Of a stretch of 12,562 nt of DNA, positions 12,495 through 12,562 are shown piece after piece. The DNA comes from Chloroflexota bacterium (GTDB lineage: Bacteria > Chloroflexota > Dehalococcoidia > SHYB01). Where the stretch lies: NCBI GenBank assembly GCA_016200725.1, contig JACQEE010000204.1, positions 1 through 12,562 of the forward strand, given 5' to 3'. The position numbers and the translations under genes were made by a program. Every line of letters starts with the position of its first letter. Within the stretch, counting starts at the first letter, position 1. A model generated the notes under the pieces. That model had not been told where the DNA came from. It worked only from the letters and a program-made list of their open reading frames with translations, and did not search any database.

Positions 12495-12562
12495 ATGGCG
12501 ACGTTAACGGGATCACTCCAGGGCGTATTGCGTGGGCCGCTACGCCGGCCAGTCACCTCAGA
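12495..12562 (+). CDS. coxA: Start of probable cytochrome c oxidase subunit I (truncated by window end)
   Basis: An ATG with an ideal GGAGG site six bases upstream opens a frame of 22 complete codons, MATLTGSLQG... ending LRRPVTS. Subunit I proteins of related bacteria often begin with a short polar tail ending in RPV(S/T) just before the first catalytic-core helix. Its position directly after coxB (64 bp gap) is where coxA is expected. The identification rests mainly on context, since no haem- or copper-binding motif falls within the window. Confidence 0.6.
   Translation, partial: MATLTGSLQGVLRGPLRRPVTS

Overview
This 12.6 kb, GC-rich window looks like a chromosomal piece of an aerobic, non-model bacterium. 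Three things suggest Chloroflexota or a similar uncultured lineage: a caa3-type cytochrome oxidase with its haem-A assembly genes, GTG starts, and many short palindromic repeats of the GTAGGGGCG type. This placement is an inference from style, not from a marker gene.

Layout. Minus strand, 3407 to 120: ctaB (protohaem IX farnesyltransferase), ctaA (haem A synthase) and a D-2-hydroxyacid dehydrogenase, with repeat-filled gaps between them. From 3628 to 7811 is an accessory-looking module: a LysR-type regulator (minus) divergent from two SAM methyltransferases and an ABCG-type ABC transporter (plus). The first methyltransferase is ArsM/UbiE-like. It has an in-frame TGA exactly where the family carries a conserved Cys (WTG-C-xxGAL). 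Coding continues for 56 family-like codons, and a perfect 7-bp hairpin lies just after the TGA. The extended frame ends in an ATGA overlap with the next gene. It is therefore a candidate selenoprotein, with a nonsense mutation as the main alternative. From 7812 to 8280 there is no gene, but there is a striking degenerate 11-bp tandem array. A small, lower-GC hypothetical gene (minus) follows.

From 8918 to 11110 one open frame encodes a 730-residue protein made of three recognisable parts. These are a DapA/NAL-type lyase, an MfnB-type (5-formylfuran-3-yl)methyl phosphate synthase (methanofuran pathway) with its catalytic lysines intact, and a TusA-like domain. The two linkers are built largely from translated copies of three unrelated intergenic palindromic repeats. 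A good sigma70-type promoter then precedes coxB (caa3 subunit II with a CuA site and a cytochrome c domain) and the first codons of a probable coxA.

Functionally, ctaA/ctaB supply haem A for the oxidase encoded by coxB/coxA on the other side of the window. The LysR-methyltransferase-ABCG block may be a regulated methylation and export unit; its substrate is unknown. The MfnB fusion suggests a furan-cofactor-like step in a non-methanogen, but no other methanofuran genes are present here. The most interesting items are the candidate selenocysteine methyltransferase, the triple fusion with repeat-derived linkers, the 11-bp array and the covarying GTAGGGGCG repeat family.
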